Shown here: one piece after another, positions 50,002 through 59,480 of the stretch
How positions within the stretch are numbered: position 1 is the first letter of the stretch
How the letters are laid out: each line of letters begins with the position of its first letter
DNA from: CAIVAT01 sp964525995
GTDB taxonomy: Bacteria; Bacteroidota; Bacteroidia; Bacteroidales; FEN-979
NCBI GenBank assembly: GCA_964525995.1
Contig: CAZGIM010000012.1
Span: 79,449-143,448 of the forward strand
Reading direction: 5' to 3'
Length of the DNA: 64,000 nucleotides
Translations under genes and position numbers: made by a program
The notes under the pieces: model-generated
Databases searched by the model: none
What the model was told of the DNA's origin: nothing
The model's input: the letters and a program-made list of their open reading frames with translations, nothing else

Positions 50002-50298
50002 CTACATGCCGTCTTCAATATTCCATACAAAAGCCCGGAGGCCCTGATCCATGGCACGCTCATTAAGGTTTCGGAGCCTGTTCAATAGCTCCGGCACTTT
50101 TACTTCCTCGATGATGGTCAGGTGGGCATTATTCATTTCAGGCCAGGAATGTGTACCGGCATGTTTGACACCATTAACCGATCCTCGTCCTGTCAGACCG
50201 GTCCATTGAGTATATCCCCTGATCATCAGGTCGTCCAGAATCTCCTGAACTTCATTGGTAAGGGATTGATTGTAGGATATAAAGACTGCTTTCATCAT
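50002..50298 (-). CDS. PG0541 family transporter-associated protein (PII-like)
   Basis: A 98-residue soluble protein (MMKAVFISYNQSLTNEVQEI; GLTGRGSVNGVKHAGTHSWP; NAHLTIIEEVKVPELLNRLR). The size, ferredoxin-like beta-alpha-beta layout and position 10 bases after an RND pump gene fit the PG0541 family, seen next to efflux pumps in Bacteroidetes. The fold is PII-like, which would suggest a nucleotide- or metabolite-sensing regulator that binds the pump from the cytoplasm, but this is inference. It is the last gene of the MarR-TolC-adaptor-RND operon. Confidence 0.82.
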   Translation of the reverse strand: MMKAVFISYNQSLTNEVQEILDDLMIRGYTQWTGLTGRGSVNGVKHAGTHSWPEMNNAHLTIIEEVKVPELLNRLRNLNERAMDQGLRAFVWNIEDGM

Positions 50299-50308
50299 GC
50301 TTTGATTT

Positions 50309-53300
50309 CTATTTGGTTAGTTTGACTGACGCTTTGCGGGCTCTTTTTATTTTTCCGACACCAAAAATGGTATAGATGGTCGGGATCAACACCAGGGTAA
50401 CTAAGGTGGAAAAGGTCAGACCACCGAAAATCGCGATGGCCATGGGTCGCCACATCTCAGATCCGCTACCGGCTGAAAAAATCATCGGGATCATGGCAAG
50501 GATCATGGTCAGCGACGTCATCAGAACCGGACGTAACCTGGAGCGCCCCGCTGAAATCACCGCATTCCGGAGCGAATAATCACGATCGACTAATAAATTA
50601 GTATAATCCACCAGAATAATTCCGTTTTTCACAACAATACCGATCAGCATCACCGCCCCAATCAGCGAAATCACGTTAATAGTCGCTCCAAAGATATACA
50701 GTGCGATGAAAACCCCGGTAAATGCGAAAGGTATTGAAAACATGATGATGAATGGCTCGGTAAGCGACTCAAACTGTGATGCCATAACAATATAGACCAG
50801 TACCAGCGATAACAGCAACAACAGGATCAGGTCGGTAAAGGATTCCTGCATGTTTTCAACACTTCCACCGTAATCAATGGTGACATCCTGGGGAAGATCC
50901 ATCTTCGAGATGTCCTTTTCAATGGCAGCTTTCACCGTACCAACATCCGATCCTGAAACAGCGGCAGATACTTTCACCATACGCACTTTGTTTTCCCTTT
51001 CAATATTGGGAGGCGAATAGAAACTCTTGAGGGTGGTGATCTCGCTCAAGCGGACCATCTTTCCCGAAGGAGTCGGGATGCTGATATTCTGAATATCCTC
51101 GGTCGATTGCCGAAATTTTTCATCATACCGAACGATCACGTCATATTCGTTCCCTTCCTCCCGGTAAGTGGTAGCAGTAAGACCCGTGATACGGTTGCGG
51201 ACTGCCATCGCGACGGTACTGGTATTCAAACCGAAAGAGGTCATCTTTTCACCATCCAGTACCAATTGCAGTTCCGTCTTTTCTTTATCGCGGCTGATGA
51301 TGATATCCGTGGCTCCCTTGATCTTGCCAAGGGCTTTCGAAACATTTTCGGCGATGATGTTGGTTTCGTCAAAATCATTTCCGAATATCTTCACTTCGAG
51401 GTTGCTTCCGCCTCCCATACCCATACTGCTTGACGCCCGGGAGCTACCCGGGTCAACATAAAATGATTCGACCTCCGGAAGTTGTTCGATATCCTTTCGC
51501 ATCTCATCGGCTATCTGGAAAATATTTCTTTTCCGGTCCTTCAGAGGTTGCATTCTAAAGGTATAGTTAATAATGTAATTCCCCGTCTCCGTAAAGACGG
51601 CAGTCAGACTGTTCTCATCACCGGTACCTGAGCTGGTGGAAACGATCTGAGCTTCAGGATATTTTTTTCTGAATACGGAATCCAGATAGCTGGCCGTGAG
51701 AGCGGTCTCATCCAGTTTTGTACCCTGAGCCAGTTTAACCTGAGCAGAAATCCGGTCGTTATCGGATGCCGGCATAAATTCGGAACCAATCAGTTTGATC
51801 AGAAACATGGAAGATATGAAAACAATAACAGCGATGATGACCACGGTCCAACGGTGGCTAACCGCCCAGGAAAGGATCTTTTCGAATACATCGTCCATCT
51901 TTTTCAAAATGCTCTGTGAAAACCAGTAAATCCTTCCGGTCAGTTTGTTTTTTCCGGGGTTCTCGGTTTTCAGAATCCTGGATGAAAGCATCGGCACCAG
52001 GGTCATTGAAACTATGACCGAGACCGCAACCGAAATGGTCACCACCCAGCCCAAGGGACGGAACAGAATTCCGGTAATGCCCCCAAGCATGGTCAGAGGG
52101 AGGAATACCGCGATAATGGTAAGGGTGGAAGCTATCACTGCAAGACTCACTTCACTGGTGCCATAAATTGCCGCTTCCTTTGCAAATCCTCCCCGTTCAA
52201 GTTTTTTAGTTATATTTTCGAGTACCACGATCGAATCATCCACCACCATCCCGATGGCAATAGAGAGTGATGAGAGGGTGATGATGTTGATCGTGCCACC
52301 GGAGAGAAACATATAAATAAACCCGACAATCAACGAAATCGGAATGGAGAGCGAAATAATGAAAGTAGCCCTCCATCGCCCAAGGAAAAAGAACACAACA
52401 ATTACTACAAACAACAAGGCATAGAGCAATGTTTCCGAAAGATTATTGATGGAGGCCATGGTATTGAGTGAGGTATCCATGAGCACATCGACTTTTACGT
52501 CGGGTGGTAAGGTTTTCTTGATCTGCTCAAGTTTTGCCTTGATCTTGTTGGCCACAGTCACCGTATTTGCATCCGACTGCTTTTGGATCATGACCCGAAC
52601 ATTCTTCTGGCCATTTGACCGCTCAAAACTATTAATGTCCTTCAGGCTGTCGCGAATTAAGGCGACATCTCTCAGATAGACTGTTTTACCATTTACATTA
52701 CTGATGATGATGTTTTTCACCACATCACTGTTCTCAAATTCACCCTGCAAGCGAAGTGGAAGATCCGATTTCCCCATCTCCAGACTTCCTGAGGGAAGGT
52801 TGAGATTATTGGCCGCCAGAATTCCTCCGATTTGCTCAACCGAAAGATTATAGGCATCGAGCTTCCGTGGATCCACATCAACCATGACGGCCCTGACAGG
52901 AGCACCGACTTGGAAAATATTCCCGACGCCATCAATTCTGTTCAGGGGTTGAATGAGTTTGTCATCCAGGAGGTCCTTGATGCCGTCGTAACTTTCGTTG
53001 GCAGTCACAGAAAAAACGACGACCGGCATCATGCTGGTGCTCAGTTTTATTATGGTCGGGGTATTCACATCATCGGGAAGGTCGTTTTCGACCATGCCCA
53101 CTGCATTGCGCACTTCGTTAACAGCCTCATCAAGGTTTGCACCCCATTCGAATTCAAGTGTGACCAGGGAAATATTGTCTTTCGATTTCGAACTGATTTT
53201 TTTCAGATTGGTAAGCGAACCGAAACCATCTTCAAGTTTACGGGTGATGTTTTGTTCGACATCCGAAGCGTTTGCCCCCTGATAAAAAGTCAAAACGGAT

Positions 53301-53434
53301 ATAATAGGTGGATCAATTTTCGGGAAATAATCAACCGGAAGCCTGAAATAAGAGTATATTCCAAGGATCACAACCCCAATGCATATCATGATGGTGCTGA
53401 CCGGCTTTTTTACTGCTGAAGCATATAAACTCAT
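50309..53434 (-). CDS. RND multidrug efflux permease (AcrB/HAE-1 type)
   Basis: A 1041-residue inner-membrane pump of normal length. It has the start MSLYASAVKKPVSTIMICIG, porter-domain text (RLEDGF-like region, here RKLEDGFGSLTNLKKISS), the TM4 proton-relay Asp pair in GMVVDDSIVVLENITKK, the TM10 Lys in GIVVKNGIILVDY, and the C-terminal MIPMIFSAGSGSEMWRPMA. A Ser/Gly/Met-rich loop (SRASSSMGMGGGSNL) lies in the second periplasmic domain. It exports drugs, lipids or other amphiphiles by proton exchange with the adaptor and TolC protein encoded upstream. It is separate from the pump at 22397, which is fused to a TolC. Confidence 0.94.
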   Translation of the reverse strand: MSLYASAVKKPVSTIMICIGVVILGIYSYFRLPVDYFPKIDPPIISVLTFYQGANASDVEQNITRKLEDGFGSLTNLKKISSKSKDNISLVTLEFEWGANLDEAVNEVRNAVGMVENDLPDDVNTPTIIKLSTSMMPVVVFSVTANESYDGIKDLLDDKLIQPLNRIDGVGNIFQVGAPVRAVMVDVDPRKLDAYNLSVEQIGGILAANNLNLPSGSLEMGKSDLPLRLQGEFENSDVVKNIIISNVNGKTVYLRDVALIRDSLKDINSFERSNGQKNVRVMIQKQSDANTVTVANKIKAKLEQIKKTLPPDVKVDVLMDTSLNTMASINNLSETLLYALLFVVIVVFFFLGRWRATFIISLSIPISLIVGFIYMFLSGGTINIITLSSLSIAIGMVVDDSIVVLENITKKLERGGFAKEAAIYGTSEVSLAVIASTLTIIAVFLPLTMLGGITGILFRPLGWVVTISVAVSVIVSMTLVPMLSSRILKTENPGKNKLTGRIYWFSQSILKKMDDVFEKILSWAVSHRWTVVIIAVIVFISSMFLIKLIGSEFMPASDNDRISAQVKLAQGTKLDETALTASYLDSVFRKKYPEAQIVSTSSGTGDENSLTAVFTETGNYIINYTFRMQPLKDRKRNIFQIADEMRKDIEQLPEVESFYVDPGSSRASSSMGMGGGSNLEVKIFGNDFDETNIIAENVSKALGKIKGATDIIISRDKEKTELQLVLDGEKMTSFGLNTSTVAMAVRNRITGLTATTYREEGNEYDVIVRYDEKFRQSTEDIQNISIPTPSGKMVRLSEITTLKSFYSPPNIERENKVRMVKVSAAVSGSDVGTVKAAIEKDISKMDLPQDVTIDYGGSVENMQESFTDLILLLLLSLVLVYIVMASQFESLTEPFIIMFSIPFAFTGVFIALYIFGATINVISLIGAVMLIGIVVKNGIILVDYTNLLVDRDYSLRNAVISAGRSRLRPVLMTSLTMILAMIPMIFSAGSGSEMWRPMAIAIFGGLTFSTLVTLVLIPTIYTIFGVGKIKRARKASVKLTK

Positions 53435-53490
53435 AATGTTCCTTTCTGAAATGATAAACTGATGTTAAACATCATATTCCTGACCGAGTA

Positions 53491-54543
53491 CTATTTGATA
53501 ATTAAGGGTGTCTGATCTTCAAGTTTATTCTGACCTACTATCACGACTTCATCCCCAATGGATAAACCCTTCACGATTTCAACCATATCATCGATCATTC
53601 TTCCGGTTTGCACCGGCATCTTGGCGGCAATATTCTGTTTGTTTATAAAAACATACATGTTGTTGGTTCCTGTCTGCTTGATCAACGCAATGTTTGGAAC
53701 TAGAATGGCTTTCCCTTCGCCAAGGTTCAGCCGGATCTTCGAAAACATCCCCGGACGCAGTTTCAATTGCTCATTCTGCACGCTGACTTCCACGGTAAAA
53801 GTCTTGGTGGCATTGTCGATCGTAGGATAGATCCGGTAAATTTCGCCCCGGAACGTGCGATCAGGATAAAGATCACAGGTAATATCAGCTTTCATTCCCG
53901 CCCTGACCTGCGGATAATATCCCGAGGCTATTCCGACCAATGCTTTAAGCTGGTTGATCTGAATGATCGACAGGATGGCTGGTTTCCCCACTGCTGCAAC
54001 CATGGCTCCGGAATAAATTTCCCCGTCCTCAAAATATTTCCCCGACACTACGCCGCTGAAAGGCGCCTTCAACTGTGTGTTTTCAAGCAGCGACTGATAG
54101 GTGTTCCGGGCCAGATCATAAGCGGCCTTTGCCTGATCGTATTGCTGATCGGCAATACTGTTTGTCTTCTTAAGGGTATCGAGGCGCCTGAAATCGGTTT
54201 CGATCTTCAACAGGTTAATTCGTGCGGTCTCCAGATTCGTACGGTCCATCAAGGCCACAACCTGTCCCTTGGCAACGGAATTACCGATCTCAACATTGAT
54301 TTTTTCAATACGACCCGGTGACTGAGGTGCCAGGTGAACCTCTTCAAACGGGATCAGTGAAGAGGTGAAATCGATATATCGGGTTATCAAGCGTTCACCG
54401 GCAATCATCGTTTTAACGGGAACAGCCTGCTTTACCGCCGGCTGTTGTCCCGGGTTATCCTGCTTTTTTGATGAGGAGCAGGAAGTCAGGATGACCATAC
54501 ACCCTGTAAGGGCATAACATATCATTTTTTCAATTGTATTCAT
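53491..54543 (-). CDS. RND efflux adaptor lipoprotein
   Basis: A 350-residue membrane fusion protein with a lipoprotein signal (MICYALTGCMVILTSCSSSK, acylated Cys). Domains: barrel-sandwich hybrid half (IEKINVEIGNSVAKGQVVAL), alpha-hairpin about 105-150 (QQYDQAKAAYDLARNTYQSL), second hybrid half (KAPFSGVVSGKYFEDGEIYS), beta barrel and membrane-proximal parts (VGIASGYYPQVRAGMKADIT; GDEVVIVGQNKLEDQ). It is 3 bases downstream of the TolC gene and 56 bases upstream of the pump gene, so it belongs to the same operon. Confidence 0.93.
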   Translation of the reverse strand: MNTIEKMICYALTGCMVILTSCSSSKKQDNPGQQPAVKQAVPVKTMIAGERLITRYIDFTSSLIPFEEVHLAPQSPGRIEKINVEIGNSVAKGQVVALMDRTNLETARINLLKIETDFRRLDTLKKTNSIADQQYDQAKAAYDLARNTYQSLLENTQLKAPFSGVVSGKYFEDGEIYSGAMVAAVGKPAILSIIQINQLKALVGIASGYYPQVRAGMKADITCDLYPDRTFRGEIYRIYPTIDNATKTFTVEVSVQNEQLKLRPGMFSKIRLNLGEGKAILVPNIALIKQTGTNNMYVFINKQNIAAKMPVQTGRMIDDMVEIVKGLSIGDEVVIVGQNKLEDQTPLIIK

Positions 54544-54546
54544 ATT

Positions 54547-55854
54547 TTAAAGTTTGTTGTTAATTTTCCGTAATGTTGTTTCTGCCGTAAGCAACTGAAG
54601 AATAACACTGGTAAATGTCGTCTCCGCTGTAAGGTAATCGTTGTTGGCAGTGGTCAGTTCAATACTGGAAACCACCCCCTGCTCATACTTCAGGTTCATT
54701 TTATCCAAAACCTCTTTTGCCACTTCAACATTGGTCTTTTGCACCTGGAACTGGTCCTTCAGGGTTTTGTAATTATACCGGATCTGCCTTTCCTCTAATG
54801 AAAGCTGATCGACTAACAATTCTTTGTTGTTCTCACTGATCTTGTAGTCAATCTTCGCCTGATTCACCTGCGCATAGCGCTGGCCGCTTGAAAAAATCGG
54901 AACATTCAGGGTCAAACCTACCACGTTTTTCGGTGTAACATCAAAGAGCGGTTTCAGAAGCTTCTCATTTCTTGAATAATAGGCGACCAGTGTTGGAAGA
55001 TAATTTGCTTTTTTCATGTTGATCGATTTTTTTGCAATCTCCCCCTGCTTTAAAACCATCTGATAATCAATATTGTTATCGATGATAAACGGATCCTCAA
55101 GAGTTGAATTCAAGACATACTGTGCCGCAATATCTTCGAGTGTCGAGACAAGCCTTATATCCTGCTTAGAAGGCAGACCAAGATGAAGTCTTAAAAGATT
55201 GTACCCCAGTTCAACCTGCCTTTCCGATGATTTTACTTCGTTATCAACCAACGCCACCATAACCGATAATTTTTTAGCATCGGTCTGTTCTACCAATCCT
55301 GCCCTCGACATGTTGACGGTTTTTTCGTAAATAAGCTGGGCGTTTCTTTTATTCTCCTTCAGAATGTTCAAGATCCGTTCGTTGGCCAGAATCATACAGT
55401 ACGTGTTGATTGCCTGCTCTTTTACATCCAGCTCATTGCGTTGGTAATTTTGCATGGTAATCGCCTTGGCCAGTTTCGAAAGCTGGATCCCGACATAATA
55501 ATTTCCGCTGAATACCAACTGACTTACCGTCCCGGAAAAACTGCTGGTGGGATTAAATTCGATGGTGGTAGCGGGAGCGGAAGGAGAAAACTGAATGGAA
55601 GCTTTCCCTCCCAGATAGTTGTTATAATCGACTGAAGCATCAATCTGTGGCAAACCCTGCGCGATGACTTCTCTCAATGCCTGTGTTGACTTATCGACTG
55701 CGTATTTGGCATTTTTCAGTGCTTTATTATGATCGATGGCAAATCCGATGGTCTGATCAAGCGACAGGGTTAAGGTCTCCTGTGCCCGAACCTGAAAGGT
55801 CATCAGAAGGAAGAACAAGATGAAACCTGCCACGAATGCCGGCATGAAAACCAT
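54547..55854 (-). CDS. TolC family outer-membrane efflux channel
   Basis: About 435 residues from the ATG at 55854, which gives a compact signal peptide (MVFMPAFVAGFILFFLLMTF, then QVRAQ). In-frame ATGs at 55905 and 55953 would add 17 or 33 hydrophilic residues, so the start is uncertain. The two TolC repeats are seen as long amphipathic helices (YNNYLGGKASIQF region; QLVFSGNYYVGIQLSKLAKA; RNAQLIYEKTVNMSRAGLVE; IPIFSSGQRYAQVNQAKI-like; ILQLLTAETTLRKINNKL at the end). It forms the exit duct for the RND pump. The MarR gene lies upstream on the same strand. Confidence 0.9.
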   Translation of the reverse strand: MVFMPAFVAGFILFFLLMTFQVRAQETLTLSLDQTIGFAIDHNKALKNAKYAVDKSTQALREVIAQGLPQIDASVDYNNYLGGKASIQFSPSAPATTIEFNPTSSFSGTVSQLVFSGNYYVGIQLSKLAKAITMQNYQRNELDVKEQAINTYCMILANERILNILKENKRNAQLIYEKTVNMSRAGLVEQTDAKKLSVMVALVDNEVKSSERQVELGYNLLRLHLGLPSKQDIRLVSTLEDIAAQYVLNSTLEDPFIIDNNIDYQMVLKQGEIAKKSINMKKANYLPTLVAYYSRNEKLLKPLFDVTPKNVVGLTLNVPIFSSGQRYAQVNQAKIDYKISENNKELLVDQLSLEERQIRYNYKTLKDQFQVQKTNVEVAKEVLDKMNLKYEQGVVSSIELTTANNDYLTAETTFTSVILQLLTAETTLRKINNKL

Positions 55855-56010
55855 CCCGGAACGCTTTTCATTTCTCAACGTTCCAAAAACCGGGATCAGA
55901 CTCATAATGGGTAGCTCGGCTTGGCGGATAATATTATTTTGTGGAGCAATCATAAGATAGAAGGTTTAAAAGATCAACAGTTGTAAACATCAACTTATTA
56001 GAGAAAAAAA

Positions 56011-56454
56011 TTATAGTTTTTCAGCGTTATTTTTAATCATCCGGGTGATATTGAAAAAAACAGATAAATCTTCTTCCGAAATACCTGAATAAAGCTGTTC
56101 TGAAAGTTTTTCCAGAATTTTCATTTTTTGTTCCAGTACCTGAAGGCCTGTTTTTGTAACCATTAAACAATTCTTACGGCGGTCTTTCAGGTCGGTAACC
56201 CTCCTTACCAGACCTCTTTCCTCAAGCGAATCGGTAAGCCTCAATATGGCCGATTTATCCTTTCCCATCATCTCGGCCATGTCCTGCTGGATCACCTCCT
56301 CCGTTTTAATATGTATAGAATGCAAGAGACCGAACTGATCCATTGAAAGCTTTATGTCTCCAAATTGCTCTGATTCGGAACGTTTTTTAAAAGCCCTGTA
56401 CACTTCTTGCAGGATACTCCCCCATTCCTTCATTACATTATGAGTCGATTCCAT
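56011..56454 (-). CDS. MarR family transcriptional regulator
   Basis: A 147-residue winged-helix protein: an N-terminal dimer helix (LQEVYRAFKKRSESEQFGDI), recognition helix region (EVIQQDMAEMMGKDKSAILR; LTDSLEERGLVRRVTDLKDR) and wing (RKNCLMVTKTGLQVLEQKMK), with a C-terminal dimer helix. It is the first gene of the efflux operon below it. A perfect palindrome over its promoter (56497-56510) is a likely operator, so it probably represses its own operon until it binds a toxic ligand. Ligand unknown. Confidence 0.93.
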   Translation of the reverse strand: MESTHNVMKEWGSILQEVYRAFKKRSESEQFGDIKLSMDQFGLLHSIHIKTEEVIQQDMAEMMGKDKSAILRLTDSLEERGLVRRVTDLKDRRKNCLMVTKTGLQVLEQKMKILEKLSEQLYSGISEEDLSVFFNITRMIKNNAEKL

Positions 56455-56474
56455 GTCTAAAAAATTTTCGGCGA

Positions 56475-56507
56475 CAAAATTACAATAAATTAGTTGATAG
56501 TTGCAAC
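56475..56507 (-). promoter_or_regulatory. promoter of the MarR efflux operon
   Basis: CAAAATTA (56475-56482) reads TAATTTTG on the minus strand, an exact TAnnTTTG. Twenty-one bases further upstream, the CAA at 56504 (TTG on the minus strand) can serve as a -33 element. The start codon is at 56454, so the leader is very short. The -33 side is covered by the palindrome at 56497-56510. Confidence 0.55.
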
Positions 56508-56510
56508 TAT
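56497..56510. promoter_or_regulatory. 14-bp perfect palindrome, candidate MarR operator
   Basis: ATAGTTGCAACTAT is its own reverse complement. It overlaps the -33 region of the promoter of the MarR gene. Many MarR proteins bind AT-rich palindromes of this size with TTGCAA-type cores near their own promoters, so this is a strong candidate for autoregulation. Confidence 0.6.
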
Positions 56511-56689
56511 TTTTAAAAAAATTTTTATCGCCCCTGTTTTATCCCGGGATTATTGGTGGAGAAGAAGATCGTATGCGTTGTCCCAATTCCATTCTGATCA
56601 TAAGTCTGCAGGTATACAATCCGGAATTACATAGAATCCAACGACCAGTTTACGGCTATTACCAACAGCCTGTATAAGTTATATTTTCT

Positions 56690-56697
56690 TAACTTTG
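56690..56697 (+). promoter_or_regulatory. candidate -7 box for the TPR kinase/regulator operon
   Basis: TAACTTTG matches TAnnTTTG, 24 bases before the ATG at 56722. No clear -33 TTTG is present at the standard spacing. Confidence 0.45.
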
Positions 56698-56721
56698 TTG
56701 GAATACTCTATCTGAATACAG

Positions 56722-58626
56722 ATGAAACTTAACGCAGCCCTATTGTTTATCTTGTCTTGCCTTATGTTTTTATCATGTCGCAATCAATATACATATGAAG
56801 ACTCGAATAATCTTAACTGTAGCATTGAAGACATCGCAGATACCATTCTGAAACTTGACTCGCTGGTATACAGGTTAAAATTCACAGACCGGATTAGCGC
56901 TTTAAAATTGGCAAGGGTTGCTTTACGAATTTCTGATACCGCAAACGCAACCACTCGTATCCTTACAATGAATATGATGGGTAATGCCTTTAACCAATAC
57001 AATGTTGATTCGTGCTATTTTTACTATGCCCAGGCGCATCAACTTGCTGCACAGACCGGCACCCTTTCTTGCTTTCCACAATTGTTTTATAATCTTGGAA
57101 TCTTATACTATCAGGCCTTCGATTTTCGGACCGCAGTAACGCTGTTGGATTCAGCAATAAATTCCGGCCGACGACACAGGAAATGGGATGTAGTGGTTGA
57201 TGCTTATAACATTCTTGGACACATCAAAAAAGAAATCGGATTGGCAAACGAGGCGAAGGCTTTTTACGAATTAGCCATAAAACATGCAAAAGAAAACGGA
57301 TTAAACAAACAGCTTGGAGTAGCAATTGCTGGCTTGGCAACTTTTGAGAATGACCCTAACTGTGAGGTAATGTATTACCGCGATGCAATAAGGTCCCTTA
57401 TGATGTCACAGGGCAATGAAGAAGTATTGGCAAGCTTGTACTGCAACATCGGTTTCTTGATGACTAACCCTGATTCAGCGCTCAACTACTATTATAAAGC
57501 ACTTCAGATCGGCAAAACCGCAAAAGTCAATGAAATTCTTTTATCGACATGGAATAATATTGCTTATAGTTACCTTGATAAGAATGATTTTAAAAGTGCA
57601 CTAATGATACTTGGTGATTCGGCCTTACCACTAGCCATTAAAGATTCGAATACTGCACAGATGGCGAATCTGTATGACAGTTATGCTGAAGCGATTGAAT
57701 ATACCGGCCAATACAAATCTGCCTACCACTATTTACGATTAGCCTTCGATTTAAAGACCAAGGCAGATATCATCAAAGCCAACGAACAATCGCGTTTACT
57801 GATGACGCTTTTAGAAACTCGTAATCGTGAATTACTGATCGAACGTCAGAAAATCGATTTGCAAAGGCAACAGTCGCTAACTGACCGTTACAGAGTTTAT
57901 TTTCTATTCACCTGCATGGGAGTGGCTATACTGTTTTTCGTATTGATCTGGTACCGGCAGCGTACTAAGTACCGGTTTGACCTCATACGTTTAAATTCTG
58001 CCAGACGTATTATTGAGAATGAAGAACACGAAAAAAACTCAACAGCTATGGAACTGCACGACATTTCCACTGAAATTTCTATGGGTTTAATGCGGCTCGT
58101 TGAAGAAATACCTTTGCCTGACAAACTTTATAGAGAAAAACTGACACAGGGCATCGATAAGGTCAGGCAGTCGATTCGTAATTTGTCGCATGCAATGCAT
58201 TCGGGCATCATTAGCTCAGACCATCTTTCTCAAAAGATAACAGCTCTTTGTAAGGAATTCAGCCATCAGGGCATTATCCATCTTGACTGGGCAGTAGGAG
58301 GCGAAATCCCTGAAGCTGATCCTGTATCTGAATTGCATTGCTATCGAATCATCCAGGAACTGCTTATTAATGCGGTAAAACATGCACCAGGGAGTAATGT
58401 GGAACTGGATATTTATCATACGGAACTCTTGCATATAAATTACCAGGATGATGGGCCAGGATTTGACCCGGCCCAAAGAAATAAAAGTTTGGGAATTCTG
58501 AATATCCGCGATCGTACTATCATCATGCACGGAACTGCAACATTATCATCTGAAGTGGGTTCCGGAACTACTTGGGAAATCACCTTGCCCTTAAACTTTT
58601 CTAATAAGCGAAAGTTACATCTATGA
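56722..58626 (+). CDS. TPR lipoprotein sensor histidine kinase (NarL-type, HisKA_3)
   Basis: A 634-residue kinase. The N-terminus is a lipoprotein-like signal (MKLNAALLFILSCLMFLSCR, Cys19). A periplasmic helical region with TPR-like repeats follows (about 35-350; YNILGHIKKEIGLANEAKAF; ALNYYYKALQIGKTAKVNEI), then a membrane segment near 392-413 (VYFLFTCMGVAILFFVLIWY). The HisKA_3-type dimerisation site has its His in AMELHDISTEIS, and the ATPase domain has ELLINAVKHAPGS, DDGPGFDP and SLGILNIRDRTI. This is the NarX/DegS-like class, normally paired with a LuxR-type regulator, and that gene overlaps its stop (ATGA) at 58623. The base composition of this region looks AT-richer than the first 50 kb. 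Confidence 0.9.
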   Translation: MKLNAALLFILSCLMFLSCRNQYTYEDSNNLNCSIEDIADTILKLDSLVYRLKFTDRISALKLARVALRISDTANATTRILTMNMMGNAFNQYNVDSCYFYYAQAHQLAAQTGTLSCFPQLFYNLGILYYQAFDFRTAVTLLDSAINSGRRHRKWDVVVDAYNILGHIKKEIGLANEAKAFYELAIKHAKENGLNKQLGVAIAGLATFENDPNCEVMYYRDAIRSLMMSQGNEEVLASLYCNIGFLMTNPDSALNYYYKALQIGKTAKVNEILLSTWNNIAYSYLDKNDFKSALMILGDSALPLAIKDSNTAQMANLYDSYAEAIEYTGQYKSAYHYLRLAFDLKTKADIIKANEQSRLLMTLLETRNRELLIERQKIDLQRQQSLTDRYRVYFLFTCMGVAILFFVLIWYRQRTKYRFDLIRLNSARRIIENEEHEKNSTAMELHDISTEISMGLMRLVEEIPLPDKLYREKLTQGIDKVRQSIRNLSHAMHSGIISSDHLSQKITALCKEFSHQGIIHLDWAVGGEIPEADPVSELHCYRIIQELLINAVKHAPGSNVELDIYHTELLHINYQDDGPGFDPAQRNKSLGILNIRDRTIIMHGTATLSSEVGSGTTWEITLPLNFSNKRKLHL

Positions 58627-59243
58627 TTCGGTTACTCATCATTGAAGATCATCCGGTTGCTGTTTCAGGCCTGAAGAACATGTTTCGTGCAGGAAGAGAT
58701 GGTATCGAGGTAGCACACTGTACCAGCACGGTAGAATCAGCCCAACGGTCAGTTCCAGATGATCAGTTCGACATTGTCGTCCTTGACCTGTATATTGCAG
58801 AGACGGACCCCATCTGCAACATTAAAAACTTGGTGATTAGTTTTCCTTTAAAACCTGTAGTAGTATTTACTTCAGAAGAATCAATGGAATGGCAACGAAA
58901 AATGTTCGACAACGGAGCAAGGGCATACATCATGAAATCGGCACCAAGGAAAGAGATCGCAGATATTATTCAGAAAGTCTATGACAAAAAGATCGTTTTG
59001 CCCGATTTTATCCGTCACGAGAATATTGGGCGAATAGTCAGCGTCACCGACAGAAGCCTTAATTCCCTAACGCTGACGCAGCGTACCATCATTCTCGAGT
59101 TGGCAAGTGGAAAGTCGTACAAGGAAATTGCTGCTTCGAGAAAGACAACGATTTCAAATATCGAGAAGACCATGATGCATCTTCGCAATAAAATGGGAGC
59201 AAAAACAAATGTTGAACTAATTGCAATTCTCTATGGCCAGTAA
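58623..59243 (+). CDS. LuxR/NarL-type response regulator
   Basis: A 206-residue regulator coupled by ATGA to the kinase gene. The receiver has Asp8-Glu9-region acids (LLIIEDHP), phospho-acceptor Asp55 (VVLDLYIAE), switch residue in VVFTSEE and Lys in YIMKSAP. The C-terminal LuxR helix-turn-helix is at about 145-200 (LTLTQRTIILELASGKSYKE; IAASRKTTISNIEKTMMHLR; MGAKTNVELIAIL). Together with the TPR kinase it makes a complete two-component system. Its targets are unknown; the next gene, on the minus strand, encodes a coiled-coil envelope protein. Confidence 0.94.
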   Translation: MIRLLIIEDHPVAVSGLKNMFRAGRDGIEVAHCTSTVESAQRSVPDDQFDIVVLDLYIAETDPICNIKNLVISFPLKPVVVFTSEESMEWQRKMFDNGARAYIMKSAPRKEIADIIQKVYDKKIVLPDFIRHENIGRIVSVTDRSLNSLTLTQRTIILELASGKSYKEIAASRKTTISNIEKTMMHLRNKMGAKTNVELIAILYGQ

Positions 59244-59302
59244 ATACTGAACAAAATTGGTCAATTTATCCTGTACTTGATTTGAATTTGTTGGATGAAT
59301 TT

Positions 59303-59324
59303 AACATACCGAAGTGAGTATGTT
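59303..59324. terminator. candidate hairpin terminator after the response regulator
   Basis: AACATAC pairs perfectly with GTATGTT around an eight-base loop, about 60 bases after the regulator stop. On the plus strand it is followed by TTTGTAAAAAAA, a weak T/A tract. It lies between convergent genes, so it could stop transcription from the left. Confidence 0.35.
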
Positions 59325-59480
59325 TGTAAAAAAAGGGGAAGCGGGATTTTATGAGGACACAGAGAGAGTATTGAATAGTATCATGCTGATAACAACTTAT
59401 ATTACCAATTAAATAATCGATCAGTTTCAGGTGAATATCTTGTAAATAAAGGAATATTTGTACGATGGTTCAATCCTGTA

